Source: Clavulina sp. PMI_390 (Eukaryota > Basidiomycota > Agaricomycetes > Cantharellales > Hydnaceae). From it: 64,000 nucleotides of DNA. The first letter of the stretch is position 1. Every line of letters starts with the position of its first letter. This document shows positions 21,542-33,152 of the stretch, piece after piece. Below the pieces are notes generated by a model. It was not told the origin of the DNA. It searched no databases and saw only the letters and a list, made by a program, of their open reading frames with translations. A program made the translations under genes and the position numbers. The DNA lies in contig WIDE01000022.1 of NCBI GenBank assembly GCA_015039315.1, positions 203,968 to 267,967 of the forward strand, written 5' to 3'.

Positions 21542-24392
21542 ATGACAACATTAAGAAATTTCCAGGTGCATTGTAATGTCTCTGACGCTGCGCTCCAAGG
21601 CATTGATCACACCTGTTCGCATAGAACGAGATCGACGAGATTCACACCCGTGAAGTCCAACGCCAGCGAACTGCGGCCAATGCCCTCGCTGCTGAAGTGG
21701 ACAAGGGGAAATCTAAGGTTTCAAAATCATTAAAGCCCGAGGCGACCACTTCCTCATCTGCGCAACAGCCCACGTCATCTGAGGATGCCACTGAGCATTC
21801 TACTACCTCAGGCCCCATCGAGACTGACCTTGAGGAGGAACTCAATTCATTACGCGTGAGTCGGATGTTGGACTGTTGAGGCACGAGCCTAGCTTTTAAT
21901 GTTTGGGATCGAAACTCCAGGACTTGCTCATTGACCCCTCAGACTCAGCAGCAGCTACTGCTCGTGACTTGCTCTCTTCATTACTTACTCGAGGCCGAGG
22001 GGAACTATTACTACGATTAGGGTCCCATCCGTCTAAAGAGGCTCTCTTCTCAAACACCCTTGCTGACAGCGCGAATGACGACTGGCGAGGCATGGGCCTG
22101 ACTCGCGAGCAGCTTGACGGTGCTGCTGAGAGGTTAGGAGCTGTTTCAGAGGAGATAGGTGCTATCGTACGTCGCACCCCACTCCCCTCCGCTGTGTGCC
22201 TGCGTATCATTTCCTCACGATTCTTTCTCGACAATCCTTCCAGGTGACGCTCCTCTCCACAGCCGATAATCCCCCTCGCACGCATCATCTCATCCGATTA
22301 CCCCCTGCTTCGGTGGCCCAAGTCCCTGAAGTTCGATGCGCTGTCGTGGGGAATGTTGACTCAGGGAAAAGCACCACTTTAGGTGTCTTGAGCAGAGGGG
22401 CCCTCGATGATGGGAGAGGGAAAGCCCGAGTCGGTTTATTTCGTCACAAACACGAAATTGAGAGTGGGAGAACTAGCTCTGTTGGGATGGAGGTGAGTGA
22501 TTTCACTGGATGATCCATACACCCTGTCATTGACCTTTGCCTATCCAATGTAAAGATCTTGGGCTTTGACCTTCAAGGTCACCCTGTGACTCCCGAGGTT
22601 CAGCTCTCTGCCACCACCGATCCTTCTGGGGGAGTGATCGGTCGTCGTGAGAGGTTAGGGTGGGAGGATATCACAAAGCGGTCTGCAAAAGTTATCTCTT
22701 TTATCGGTTCGTGCATTCTGCTCGAGATATGTACACCACAGGCTGAATGATTCACCACAACGCAGACCTTGCCGGGCATGAGGTTTGTTCATCCATGGCG
22801 TGGCTCCCTATCTCATATCTCATAATCTTTTCCTGGCTGAACAGAAATACCTGAAGATCACGCTGTATGGAATGACGTCTGGCGCTCCCGATGCCGTGAT
22901 ACTTATGGTTGGAGGAAACGCCGGCCTCATTGGTATGAGCAAGGAGCATCTTGCGATTGCGCTTGCATTGGGAGTCCCTGTATGCGTTGTGATCTCCAAA
23001 GTATGCTCCCTTCATTCGCTCCCTTACAATATATTGACGGGACATTGTGGCAAAAGATAGACATGACTCCCCCAAATATCCTAGAGGAGACCCTGAAACA
23101 GGTGACCAAGATTCTTAAAAGTCCTGGATGCAGGTTGGCTTTTTACACTTCGCGCTATGAGTTGCCCTTGTTAATCACTATCGATCCAGGAAAACCCCCG
23201 TGTTTGTCAAGACGCCCGAGGTTGCAGTTGAGATCAGCCAGGCCTTCACTACCGAGAGGTTCGTGAACACGCCGACCTCCCTTCTCCTTGATGTTGACGT
23301 AATCTATCCTGTAGATTGGCTCCCATTTTCCAAGTTTCCAATGTCACCGGAGAAGGTCTTGACCTAGTGAGCTTAATATGCTATTACCCTAATGGAAGAC
23401 TCGACTCAAAATAATCCTATTCAGTTAAGAACATTCCTCAATCTATTACCCAGCAGCGAGGGCGACACCTCCAAGTTTGCCATCGATCAGCCCCTTGAGG
23501 TAAATCCCTCTTAGCTCACCTCCATTACTTTGCTCAACACCGTTGTTTCTTAGTATTCGGTAACGGAGGTCTGGAGTGTTCCTTATGTTGGGGTTGTCGT
23601 AAATGGTCCGTCCTTTCTAGTGAACGGCCTAGACTCTTCAGCTGACAGACAACCTTTAGGCATCCTCAACAGCGGGTCAATAAAGGCCGGAGACTCGGTG
23701 TTGTTGGGCCCTGACTCCAATGGTGGATGGATCGTCTCCTCAGTGAAGAGTATCCACAGGAAACGGTATATCCTTTCACCGAATCATATCGCCCAACGCC
23801 ATGCAACTGACAAGTTTGAACTAGGACTCCCGTCAATTCTGCTGAGGCTGGCCAATGTGTCAGCTTTGCGCTGAAGAAAGTTCGGAGAGCTGCAGTAAGA
23901 AAAGGTAAACTTCATTCCGCCGATCTGCTTCGCAATGCGGTTCTCAAACCATTTTTTTTCTTTCAGGAATGGTCATTGTCCCACGGACCGAGACACCCCC
24001 AAGAGCAGTCCGGCGATTCGAGGGACAGGTTCTCATCCTTTAGTAAGGAGTTTAATCGACATTGGCGCCGCTTCATTTTCTGACAATGAATCTCGACCAG
24101 TCATAACACAACTCTTCAAACCAACTACCAGGCAATGCTCCACTGCGGGGCGGTTCGCCAGACCGTTCGGATTATTGCCATGGATTCTGCCAATGGGGTC
24201 TTGCGAACTGGTGACCGAGCCACGGTGGCTTTCGAATTCATCAGTAACCCTGAGTATATCAAGGTGGGGATGAAGTTGCTTTTCCGTGAGGGGAAAACAA
24301 AGGTTCGTTCTCGTCAAGCAGCAGAGATTTGACTAGTCGCTGACATCGCCGAATCTTTCCAGGGGTTAGGAGTTATTACCAAACTCCTCTAG
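21542..24392 (+). CDS. GTPBP1/GTPBP2-like translational GTPase
   Basis: Seventeen exons: 21542-21565, 21625-21855, 21921-22166, 22244-22492, 22556-22706, 22766-22782, 22845-23000, 23057-23133, 23190-23258, 23315-23366, 23425-23499, 23554-23605, 23660-23765, 23825-23904, 23967-24042, 24101-24302 and 24363-24392; 630 aa. The G domain shows G1 GNVDSGKST (about 203-211), G3 DLAGHE (301-306), G4 SKID (357-360) and G5 SNVTGEGL. An EF-Tu-like beta-barrel pair follows (YVGVVVNG...[29 protein letters not shown]). It ends GLGVITKLL. Metazoan GTPBP1 acts in translation and exosome-linked mRNA decay; the fungal role is inferred only by homology. The first 8-codon exon is the weakest part of the model. 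Confidence 0.88.
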
Positions 24393-24772
24393 TTGTGTCA
24401 TGTTTCATCCTTTCGACTGCTTTCTTGTTCTTGCCCTATTCACGTACCTCTATTACCCTAATTCCCAGAGCCCACACTTAGCTCTGACGTGCGACCTGTT
24501 GAGGGCAGTCCAGCCCTTATTCTCTTGTACTACTCTTGTATGTATATCAATTCCATTTCTCCTTAACTTATAATAGGCGTTTATGGTACTCGGTGACGCT
24601 GCTAGCATCACATACCAGCCTATCGTTTCTAGTCTGCAAGTGGCAAGTGACAAGTGGCGTGACCGTGCTTCAGTCCTGTCATGCTTGTCAGGAAAATCAA
24701 ATCCTTACACCGCCATCATGGTGTGCCTGGACGACCTCGTCTTGAAGTTCCCTCCATCTTGGACCTTGAGCC
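24393..24772. other. Intergenic, 5' flank of the F-box gene at 24773
   Basis: Holds the 3' UTR of the GTPase gene and the promoter of the next F-box gene. No other element is seen. Confidence 0.45.
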
Positions 24773-26747
24773 ATGAACCAACACTGGGCGGCTATTCGTG
24801 ACCAAACCGCGAGCTTACTTCGTGGTGCCTCGCAAAGGTTGGGGAATGTTCAGCTGTCCGTCATTGGCTCCTCCCGCAAAGTAGCGGGCTCGGGAAAGGA
24901 TGTGTCCCAGCAGGGACTGGCGGGTCTCCCAATGGATATTATAATTGCCATCTTTTGTGAAGAGCTTCAGCCTCGCGATTTGATCGCTGTTAGTCATGTG
25001 GGTGTGGCATCCTCTAGCCCGAAGTTACAAACTGCTCACATGGAGGCCTAGACTTGTCGCATTCTCTTCATATGCGCCTCTGCAAAAATCGTCTGGATCC
25101 ATGCATGGCCACGGGCTTCAGAACTCCTCAATCCACTTGAACCTCTAGACCTCGTGCTTCCGCAAGCTGATTGGTTGGTTAGGGCAACAGTTCCAGAAGG
25201 GTATACCCCTGCGCCAACCACTGTAGAACCTATCACATGGCTTAGCGGGTACGACCCAGCGCGCACGAGCCTGATTCAAGGGGATTACCGAGCTCGTTAT
25301 GTCGACATAATGCGTGTCAGACATCAACTTCGCCAGCCGATACCTACTATGGAGCCGTTGGCCCTTGCTATGCATGATATACCATACACGAGCAACTGCA
25401 ATACAAAGCTCATTCACGGTGGAGAAATCTTGGTATGCTGGCTCAAGATGGAGGTGCAGATCTATGATATCAAGAGAGGCATGCGATACACTGTTCTTCT
25501 CGCTGGCAACAATGACATGCGGTACGACGTCAACTGGCCGATGATCATCGATGCTCGAGTATGCAAGTACGAAGGAATAGAGGGAATACTCATTGTCGCA
25601 CCTTTCTTGTAAGTATCCTATGGCATTCTCTCATGCATTCCATGCTGATTCTGATCCGAAGCAAAGCAAATGTGTCAAATATATTCTTCCAACCTTTTGC
25701 CATCTCGCTAGCAGATCATCCAGGGTCATTGAAGCATCTGGGCGATATTGAACCTCGTGGAAAGTCTGCCTGGAGTATACTGGACAGCCACTACCTCATA
25801 TTTCGCGACACCGTTGGAAGTACCGGAATGTATCGGATTGTCGATTTACGAGACGGGGCGATAAGATCGGTTTACCCTCCGGTAAATCACACCACTTCTA
25901 CCCGTCACCCACCTAACTTCTCATCTAATATGCTTGCATCTAGCGAGGGTGCTCCTACATACAGCTCTATAAAGAAGAGTTCGTTTTCTTCATTGGAATG
26001 GATGGAAATCTCTTCATCGCGCAACTAAATGCCCTCAACGCCAACCCAGAGTTGTCACCCAAACCAGAACTGTGGTTACAGGTTGATGAAGTAAAGGCTA
26101 ACTTCCGAATAATCCCATTTCTAGAAGCACAATTTGATCCAGTCTCGAGTCATGATATCTTACCCGTTTGGTATCTTGGTGACGAGGACATGGGTGGTCT
26201 AGGCCTTCCTTGTGAGATCTTCCTGCGCAAGATGGGCGAACCATATGTCGACCCTGCAGATGGATCGATTCAATCACGGTCTATCAGCGACTCGAGCGAA
26301 TATAGTGCCCCGTTCACACATAGCCTACTGCCTAATGGCGGGCTTCCTGCCAACCGTAACCCAACCACTCGAAACAGGCTGAGTGCCAAGCTCAGCACCC
26401 ATTTCCAAGTTCCAGTATCCCGCTATCCCGCGAGGACCAATGACACTAGTGGTCGTAGCAAATTGCTGAGCCGGATCTCTTGGGTTAGCAATTTCGAAGG
26501 TTGTAGCGATACAGCGATCGTAATGACAGAATTGCATCGCTCAGGGACGAAGATCATTCACAAACCACTCAACATTCGACATCGTCGTGCCTCCCGAAGT
26601 GGTCGTAATGCAGATGCGCTCGAACAACTTGCTGACCCATATGGTGGCCATATCATTTGCTACTGGAGCGAGATATCCGGAAGAATAGCTGTCCAAAGGT
26701 CAAACGAGAAAGCACGAACATACGCCGTCACAATATATCAGTTCTAG
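24773..26747 (+). CDS. F-box family protein (complete copy 3)
   Basis: Four exons: 24773-24997, 25052-25608, 25662-25881 and 25965-26747, giving 594 aa. A variable N-terminus of ~50 residues precedes the F-box GLPMDIIIAIFCEELQ, then PRDLIAVSH. Exon 2 opens T-C-R-I-L and contains AKIVWIHAWPRA and the family hallmark DYRARYVDIMRVRHQLRQP. A strand pair VCWLKMEVQIYDIKRGMRY follows. The C-terminus reads TELHRSGTKIIHKPL...CYWSEISGRIAVQ...VTIYQF, matching the other copies. Introns are phase 0, 2, 0 at equivalent places; acceptor 3 is a less common AAG. The 3' end is only 49 bp from the stop of the convergent DNA ligase gene. Confidence 0.88.
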
Positions 26748-26796
26748 GAATGTCGTTCAAGTTCATCAATGTGTTTGTACATTCCAAGATAGACCT

Positions 26797-29700
26797 TCAT
26801 ATATTTTCTTCCTCCTCATACTCATCCTCTGCTTCGCTTTCGGGAATGTCCACGTCCACCAAATCTCCGTCATCCTCTCCGGCCCCATCAGTTCGACCCC
26901 TCGTGTCCTGTTTTCGCCATAGTTGAGCCAGCATGGTTGCTGGAGTTGCATCCTCGATTCTCTTGTCTTCACGCACTTTGAGGAAACGAGGAAAGCGTGC
27001 ACTCAGGCCACGATCGGCAGAGACCTCACCAAGGGCAGCTACGGAGACGGGGCTGATAGTGATCTCGGCGCAAGCGACTTCCCAAACTTCCCTTGGCTCG
27101 AAGTAGACTGTTGGGCGAAGTCCTGAAGTCACAGTACAACCCAGTTTATGATGATCAGCGGTGGCAATGACGAGGATCAGAGTTAGTTATCGTACCTCCA
27201 ACATCATAATCTCCTAGCGGATCTTTCGAGCATGTAGATGAATTTTCGGCATACTGCTCGTTGAGGCTCTAAATCATGACCAGTCCGTGATTAGGGGCAT
27301 CGTTCAGAGGAATCCCTAGCTCATGAGAACACGAACCTTATAGAATGCGTCAGTGAATCCACTCATACATTTACACACCGCTACCAATCGTCCTTGCTTT
27401 TCATCCCAAACAGCAAGCAGTATTGGGCTCCACCATTGGGCTTTTCGCCCGTTCCCATGCCAAGCGCCAATTGGAACCAGGTCCAGCGTGTCACCTGGAA
27501 CAAATCTTGAGTCATCTGGCCTCGGACTGAAAGCAAAGGCCAGATACATACCGATCCCCTTCACATAGTCCTTCTTGAGTTTTAGCCACGCCGATGTTCT
27601 TTTATCTGTAAATAGCATAGAATAATTAGTGGTGCTGGAAATTTACATGAAAGTAAAGGTGTCATACCAGGCTCGTATGTAGCAGGAAGTGGCTTTTTAC
27701 GCGTTTGGGGCCTTTTCGATGGGGATGGTGGGAGAGAGCCGGGGTTTAAAGGCTGCACTTCCTCCACGACCTCCCCACTGTCTAGTAGCTGTGATAATCT
27801 TTCAACCACTGTATGTGCATGGGGTGGCACGAATCAATTCACGAACCTTGATCATCAGCCCCTCACATTGGCTATCAACAGCCACTTCCCAGAAAGCCTC
27901 GATCTCATCTCTGCCTCCAGGACAGTCGCTATCAAGCGAAGTCACATGTTTTAATCTCGCTCCTCCCGGAGAAGTCGGCATCTCACGTGGTGGCAAAGTT
28001 TCTTGGAGAAGACGTCGGCGTTCTCGGAAGGGGACAGACAACAGTTGCTTGGAAAGAGAATTCTCAGTATGGAGCTATGAGGAGAGCCCATTCAGGTTTT
28101 ACTTACTTCTCCATTCAGATACATTAGGTCAAAGACAAAAAGGCAGACGGGGATGTTGACCTGATGCAGCTTGACATCCTTCCTCGGCCGATTGGACAAT
28201 TCTTGGAATGATTTAGTGATGTTGTTCTTGGCGTCCCAAGCAACGATCTCAGAGTCAATAATCAGTGACACGGGCGCTTTACGGTCTGCAGGGACATCAG
28301 ACTGTAGCATATTGGGGCTGGACGAGGCGCTTGGAGGGATCGGTGGCCCCTCTTCGCAGTATCGTTTCATCATTATGACAATATCGGGGTATTTGTCGGT
28401 CATATCCTCGAGATGGCGGCTGAATATTTTCACATCAATCCCATTTGAGGTCGTCACGACGTGAATTTGGGCACGTTGACCTAGAGTTCGGAGCCAAGGG
28501 AGACGTTATTCAGCAAGAGCAGCAAATAAGGGCCAGGGGAGTAACGGGGACACTAGCCATCGTATTTGTATTCAGCGGCGAATGGAAGGTCTCCCAGACG
28601 CTCGTAGATCTCATCGAGTGATCTCGTGGGAGAACCCAACGTCGGATGTAGCGGAATACCTGGCAACTCAAAGTCAGGAAACGACACAGCAGCGCGAGAC
28701 GAAGCGATCAAAACAAACCAACTGTCAACGGCACTCGCTCCAGCAATCCTTCCAATCCCGAGGCCAGAAACTCCTTCACGATAGTTTCATAGTTCGGGTG
28801 TTTCACGTAAACTGTGCGCAACAATGCATCTGCTGCAGCCATTTTGGCTATGATGCTTACACGAGCTTCATCAACCACATCGTCCTTCCTCTTCCCCTTT
28901 TTCTCGGGAAGAGGAAGGACTGAAGCGAGCTCGTCTTGGGTTGCGAAGAGACGCGAGTCTTCCGGAATAGTTGCACCAGTCGGCCGAGCAAGCACGCTTG
29001 CACGAGCAAAGGCAGTCAGAATTGTTGTTCGCACGGCACCAACTCTGAGATGCATGGAAAGTGTGCGCATGATGAACCGCACTTCTTCGCCTTTGGCAGA
29101 CAATAGAAGGCGCTCAACAATGCTTTGCTTCTGTTTCTGGGCTCCGTTCCCCTTCGCACGGGCAATCTTGAGAAGCGACTCATACACCCCTTGAAGGGAT
29201 AGAGGAGGGTGAGGAATGAGCGTACGAATAGACGCTTTTGCTTCAAAGGCCACATCGCCAGGGTCCCCATGTGTGTGATACAACTATAGAATTCGGCATG
29301 AGTCAGGGTTGTCACGGCAAATTATGTGTCGCAAGCCACTCACCCTCCTCAATGCACCGCTACTTAGCCCAGATATTGACATCAGAGCGTTGGATAGAAT
29401 TTTCGGTCCTACAGCAAGTTCCATTGGAATATAGGAAGGCGATATGGAGTTAGAAACCATGTAGAGGGCTGGGATGATCGAAGGGAGGTCATGAAGGATG
29501 AGCAATCGTAGAGCGTTTGTGAGTGTGTTCAAGAGGAGTATTCGGGACTTTGTCTGAGATAGCTGGCTCAGCACATGAGCCAGAAAAGAGTAGGGAGCTG
29601 GGGATGCGGTCGATGTTTGAGACCATGGGCACATCTGTGCATCAAATGTTAGGGGATCCTGACCAAGGTCGGGATAGTTAATTGGTTCATTGCTGCTGAT

Positions 29701-30096
29701 GGTCAGCTTGGGTTTCTTCGCTGGGCGGGGACCTTCTGGATCGGGTCGTTGTATTGGTGCAGAAGGTTTGAGAGGCTCTATCTTAAGTGCTGGAATGGGG
29801 AGTAAAGGCTTTGCGGTAGGTGAATCATCGTCGTCATCGACGATGAGAATAGCAGTTTGAGACGATATCCCGTCATAGCTAAGGCTGCGCGAAGGCCCAG
29901 CACTATTTGATACAGCCTTATTATATGAATGTCCCTCTTCTGCCGCGAGTTTACGTGCAAAGGCCTCGTCTGACTCTAGTTGTGTTTGTGGCACCTGAGA
30001 AGGCCGGAAGAAAGCATCCAAAGCTCCAACCTTCGTCTTGGCTTTCTTAGGTGATTTCGAGGGAGACAGAGAGGATGCAGGTCGTTTGGGCGGCAT
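26797..30096 (-). CDS. CDC9: ATP-dependent DNA ligase I
   Basis: Nine exons: 29344-30096, 28719-29283, 28558-28659, 28107-28480, 27847-28047, 27668-27788, 27337-27605, 27196-27268 and 26797-27122, giving 927 aa. It seals nicks in Okazaki-fragment joining and repair. The N-terminal ~230 residues are disordered and basic, with a degenerate PCNA-box-like GALDAFF (Val where Gln is usual). The DNA-binding domain spans about 250-435. The nucleotidyl-transferase active site is EYKYDG with Lys471 as the adenylated residue. Further blocks are IIDSEIVAWD, CEGLMIK and SAWLKLKKDY, then the OB-fold and YDVGGLRPTVYFEP. The tail is strongly acidic. The intron after the YKYDG exon (28481-28557) uses a GC donor. 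It is head to head with prolidase, 118 bp apart. Confidence 0.95.
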
Positions 30097-30214
30097 AGTT
30101 CTCCCAAGCAAACGGATGGAAGAAGAGGACGAGGTGACTTCAATTGATTCCGAACGAGACTCGGGCCAAACACACCACAGCCACACAACCAAACATCCCC
30201 CTCGATCGTCGATC
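30097..30214. promoter_or_regulatory. 118-bp bidirectional promoter, DNA ligase / prolidase
   Basis: The two start codons point away from each other with only this interval between them. Core promoters of both genes must lie here or overlap the coding starts. Confidence 0.6.
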
Positions 30215-32458
30215 ATGGACCAATTTCCAGGTACATGCAAGATATATCACTGAAGTGCACAGAAATAAGACAGTTTCAATGCAGCTAAAGACCATGTTGC
30301 GAAGACCATCAAAGCACTGATGGCTCTCGTCACTCCTCAAGAGGCCGCTCAAGTGAGCAATTAGGAGCCCACTATATTGAGGTCGAGGCACGACACTGAG
30401 ACCCTAATTACTTTACCAGCCTCACCTGATATATCTACAAGGCGAAGCAACGCCCTATAGGCATGACACGGATCGCGAACTTGCCTGTGAGTGTTCATCT
30501 TTGTGATCATTTCTTTCTGACAAGTCTGTCGCAGTCCGACAGGAGTCCAACTTCTTTTATCTCACCGGATGCAATGTTGCAAATTCGTGCTTTATGATCG
30601 CTGTGCCGTCCCTGGAAAACATTTCTGCTGAGCACTTCGCCACAACTTTGATGATTCCAAAGGAGGATCCCCTTGAGACCATGTGGAGCCCTCCCCCACC
30701 GACCCTGCAAGCTGCCAAGGGTTCACACCCTTCGATCTCAAAGATCGATTATACAGAATCACTAACCGATAACTTGGCCGCAGTTCTCAAGCAATTTCCC
30801 AACGCTATCGTGCATACGCTTCCTGACGAGCCAAGTTCACCTTTCCCTCGCCTAACTTCTGCGTTTACCGAAGTCTCCAAGAACCACACTTCCAAGTATC
30901 TCCTTTCGGCTATACACCAGGCGCGCCTAATCAAGACGTCGTTTGAGATCGAGCTTATTCGGAAGGCGAATGCTATTAGCTCGCGAGCGCACGAGACGAT
31001 CATGCGGCTTTTGGGAAAGTATGCGAAAGAGGACATCCTAGCCGGAGCCGATGAAGGGAAGCTTGTCCTACCTGGGGAGTGGAGAATTGAGCGCGAAGCG
31101 GAGGGTGAAGCCGTATTCGTGGCTGCTTGCCGACGCGAAGGGTGAGTGTGCGCTTTGAGTTGCATGGAACAAAGGGAAAGTCGATCTGAATGTGTGCCGT
31201 TTCTGAATCGTTCTTAATGAAGCGCATTGCATCAAGCCTACCTACCAATTGTAGCCGGGGCCGAGCGAGCCTCAACCCTGCACTACTGCTGCGGCAATGA
31301 AGTCTTTGCATGGGGCCCTCTCGAGAATGGTCATGTTGATCATGATTTGACACACGGCCATGGTCATACCCATACCCACGCGGGCTCTGGGAAGCGGCTA
31401 GTACCGCAGGTTCTTTTGCTTGACGCCGGATGTGAATGGAACAATTACGCGAGTGATAGTGAGTCCCAACGCTTCCTTTCACATTACTTGATCCCCATAA
31501 TATCCTTACCATGTGCTTTCTCCAGTCACCAGGACCACTCCTGTTGGGAATGGGGGTAAATTCACCAAGGAAGCACGAGAGATTTACTCTCTTGTGCTGA
31601 AGATGCAGAACGTAAATCCGCTCCATCGCTCACAATCACTTTTTCGCCCATTAAATGATTGACCACTTCGGTTCATAATAGGAATCCACTGCAATGCTGA
31701 AACCTGGCCTTCATTGGGATGACGTTCAGTACTTTTGCCACGTTACCCTGGTCAAAGAATTCCTACGGCTAGGTATCTTTGTGGGAGATGAGCAAGAGGT
31801 ACTTGATAGTCAGATCAGCGCCGCCTTCTTCCCTCACGGCTTGGGTCAGTCCTTCCTTTCGGCGAAACTTAGGATCAGACTCTAAATGACGCGTGGTTTC
31901 AATCTCTGCTTCATCTAACATATTTTGGGATCAAAACAATAGGGCACAGCCTGGGATTGGACGTTCATGATGTGCCTTCCGCATCAAAACCTCCAGAAGC
32001 GGAAAATAAGACCATCCCTGCACTCTCCAAGAAGCATCCTTCTTTCTATACCTATCTCCGCCTTCGACTCCCTCTCCAGACCGGCATGGTTCTTGTGAGT
32101 TTTCCTCCTTTCTTGGAGTCACTTGGGAATCTTTCTGATGCAGGGGCCGTTAATTAACTGCAACGGTGTTACTCTCTGCCTTCTCTCGCTGGTAACACCG
32201 GAAATTCCCGTCACACAATTAACATATGCTTTCCACATTCTTTAGACCGTCGAACCCGGGATCTATTTCTCTCCAAACCTCTTGGCTCCTCACCGTTCCT
32301 CAAAGTACATTAACCACGCCATCCTCAAGCAGTACGAATCAGTCGGTGGGGTGCGCATTGAAGACGTCGTGACAATTACCGTCGATGGCGTAGAGAACCT
32401 CACGACTGTGGGGAAGGAAGTGGAATGGTTGGAGGCTGTGGCGAGTGGAGAGCTCTAA
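30215..32458 (+). CDS. PEPD: Xaa-Pro dipeptidase (prolidase), M24 metallopeptidase
   Basis: Nine exons: 30215-30230, 30285-30352, 30420-30486, 30535-31141, 31223-31458, 31526-31611, 31682-31844, 31943-32094 and 32246-32458, giving 535 aa. It cleaves dipeptides with C-terminal proline in the cytosol. The aminopeptidase-P N-domain contains FRQESNFFYLTGC. The pita-bread domain has the five metal ligands in context: Asp320 and Asp331 (LLLDAGCEWNNYASD), His416 (HGLGHSLGLDVHD), Glu468 (VEPGIYF) and Glu504 (GGVRIEDVV). A His-rich loop (His 290-305, THGHGHTHTH) sits just before the first ligand strand. The first exon is 16 nt and the acceptor of exon 5 is AAG. It shares a short promoter with the ligase gene. 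Confidence 0.94.
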
Positions 32459-33152
32459 GCGATGCGCTAGTGCTGGGTTCATGAGCAGCAATCATGAAGA
32501 ACGAGAAGTGGAAACATTTGGTGGAATCGGCCGGCGCAGCGCAAGCTAGGGAGGGCCGTTCATCTATGGTGCTTGTAATTACGGGGTCGGAGGACGATCG
32601 GAAACGCTGTCCAATTTCCGATCCCCATTCCGGACGCTCAACCAGATAATGACGGGATTTTCTGTTTTCATGACCGCTGCATGTATATTTGCCACATGTC
32701 GTAACACTCAATATAAGATGTAATGCAGGTATCACTGGTTGTGTTGAACGAGCGAAGGTCTCCATTTGAGTTTTAGTACATGTGTAACTTTTTACACGAT
32801 TTACAAGAGAAAAGAAAGGAACCAACATTAGAGCCGAGGCGAAATTATGGAGTAGAGAGAAAAGGAAGAGTTCAACGAGACAGCTAGCAAGTTCAGAAGT
32901 CGAAGGAAGAAGAGAAGGCGAAAAAAAGCCCATTTAGGAAGGAAACGCACATCTTGAACGCACGATACTAATCCCAGAAGACGCACAAAGTACAAAGACA
33001 GCAAAAGAACCAGAGGAAAAGCAACTACTGGATCAGGATATCGGGAGCAGACCAAATTTCTTCAGATGACATGAAGGTTCGTAACGGACTATTAGGCAAG
33101 ACGAGCGTGGAGGAGACGAGGCGGTGGTTGGGATCGCGGGCTGGACGTCGAG
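32459..33152. other. Convergent intergenic region, prolidase / Zn2Cys6 factor
   Basis: Two 3' ends face each other. The interval should hold both 3' UTRs. Nothing else is seen. Confidence 0.5.

Noticed and set aside
27789..27846. Alternative DNA ligase splice at an earlier AG near 27822
   Set aside because: That acceptor leads to an in-frame stop; the later AG before LLDSGEVV keeps the family reading CEGLMIK-LLDSG.
31540..31565. Suspected frameshift in prolidase exon 6
   Set aside because: Recounting the bases showed the frame is intact (GNGGKFTKEAR reads through).
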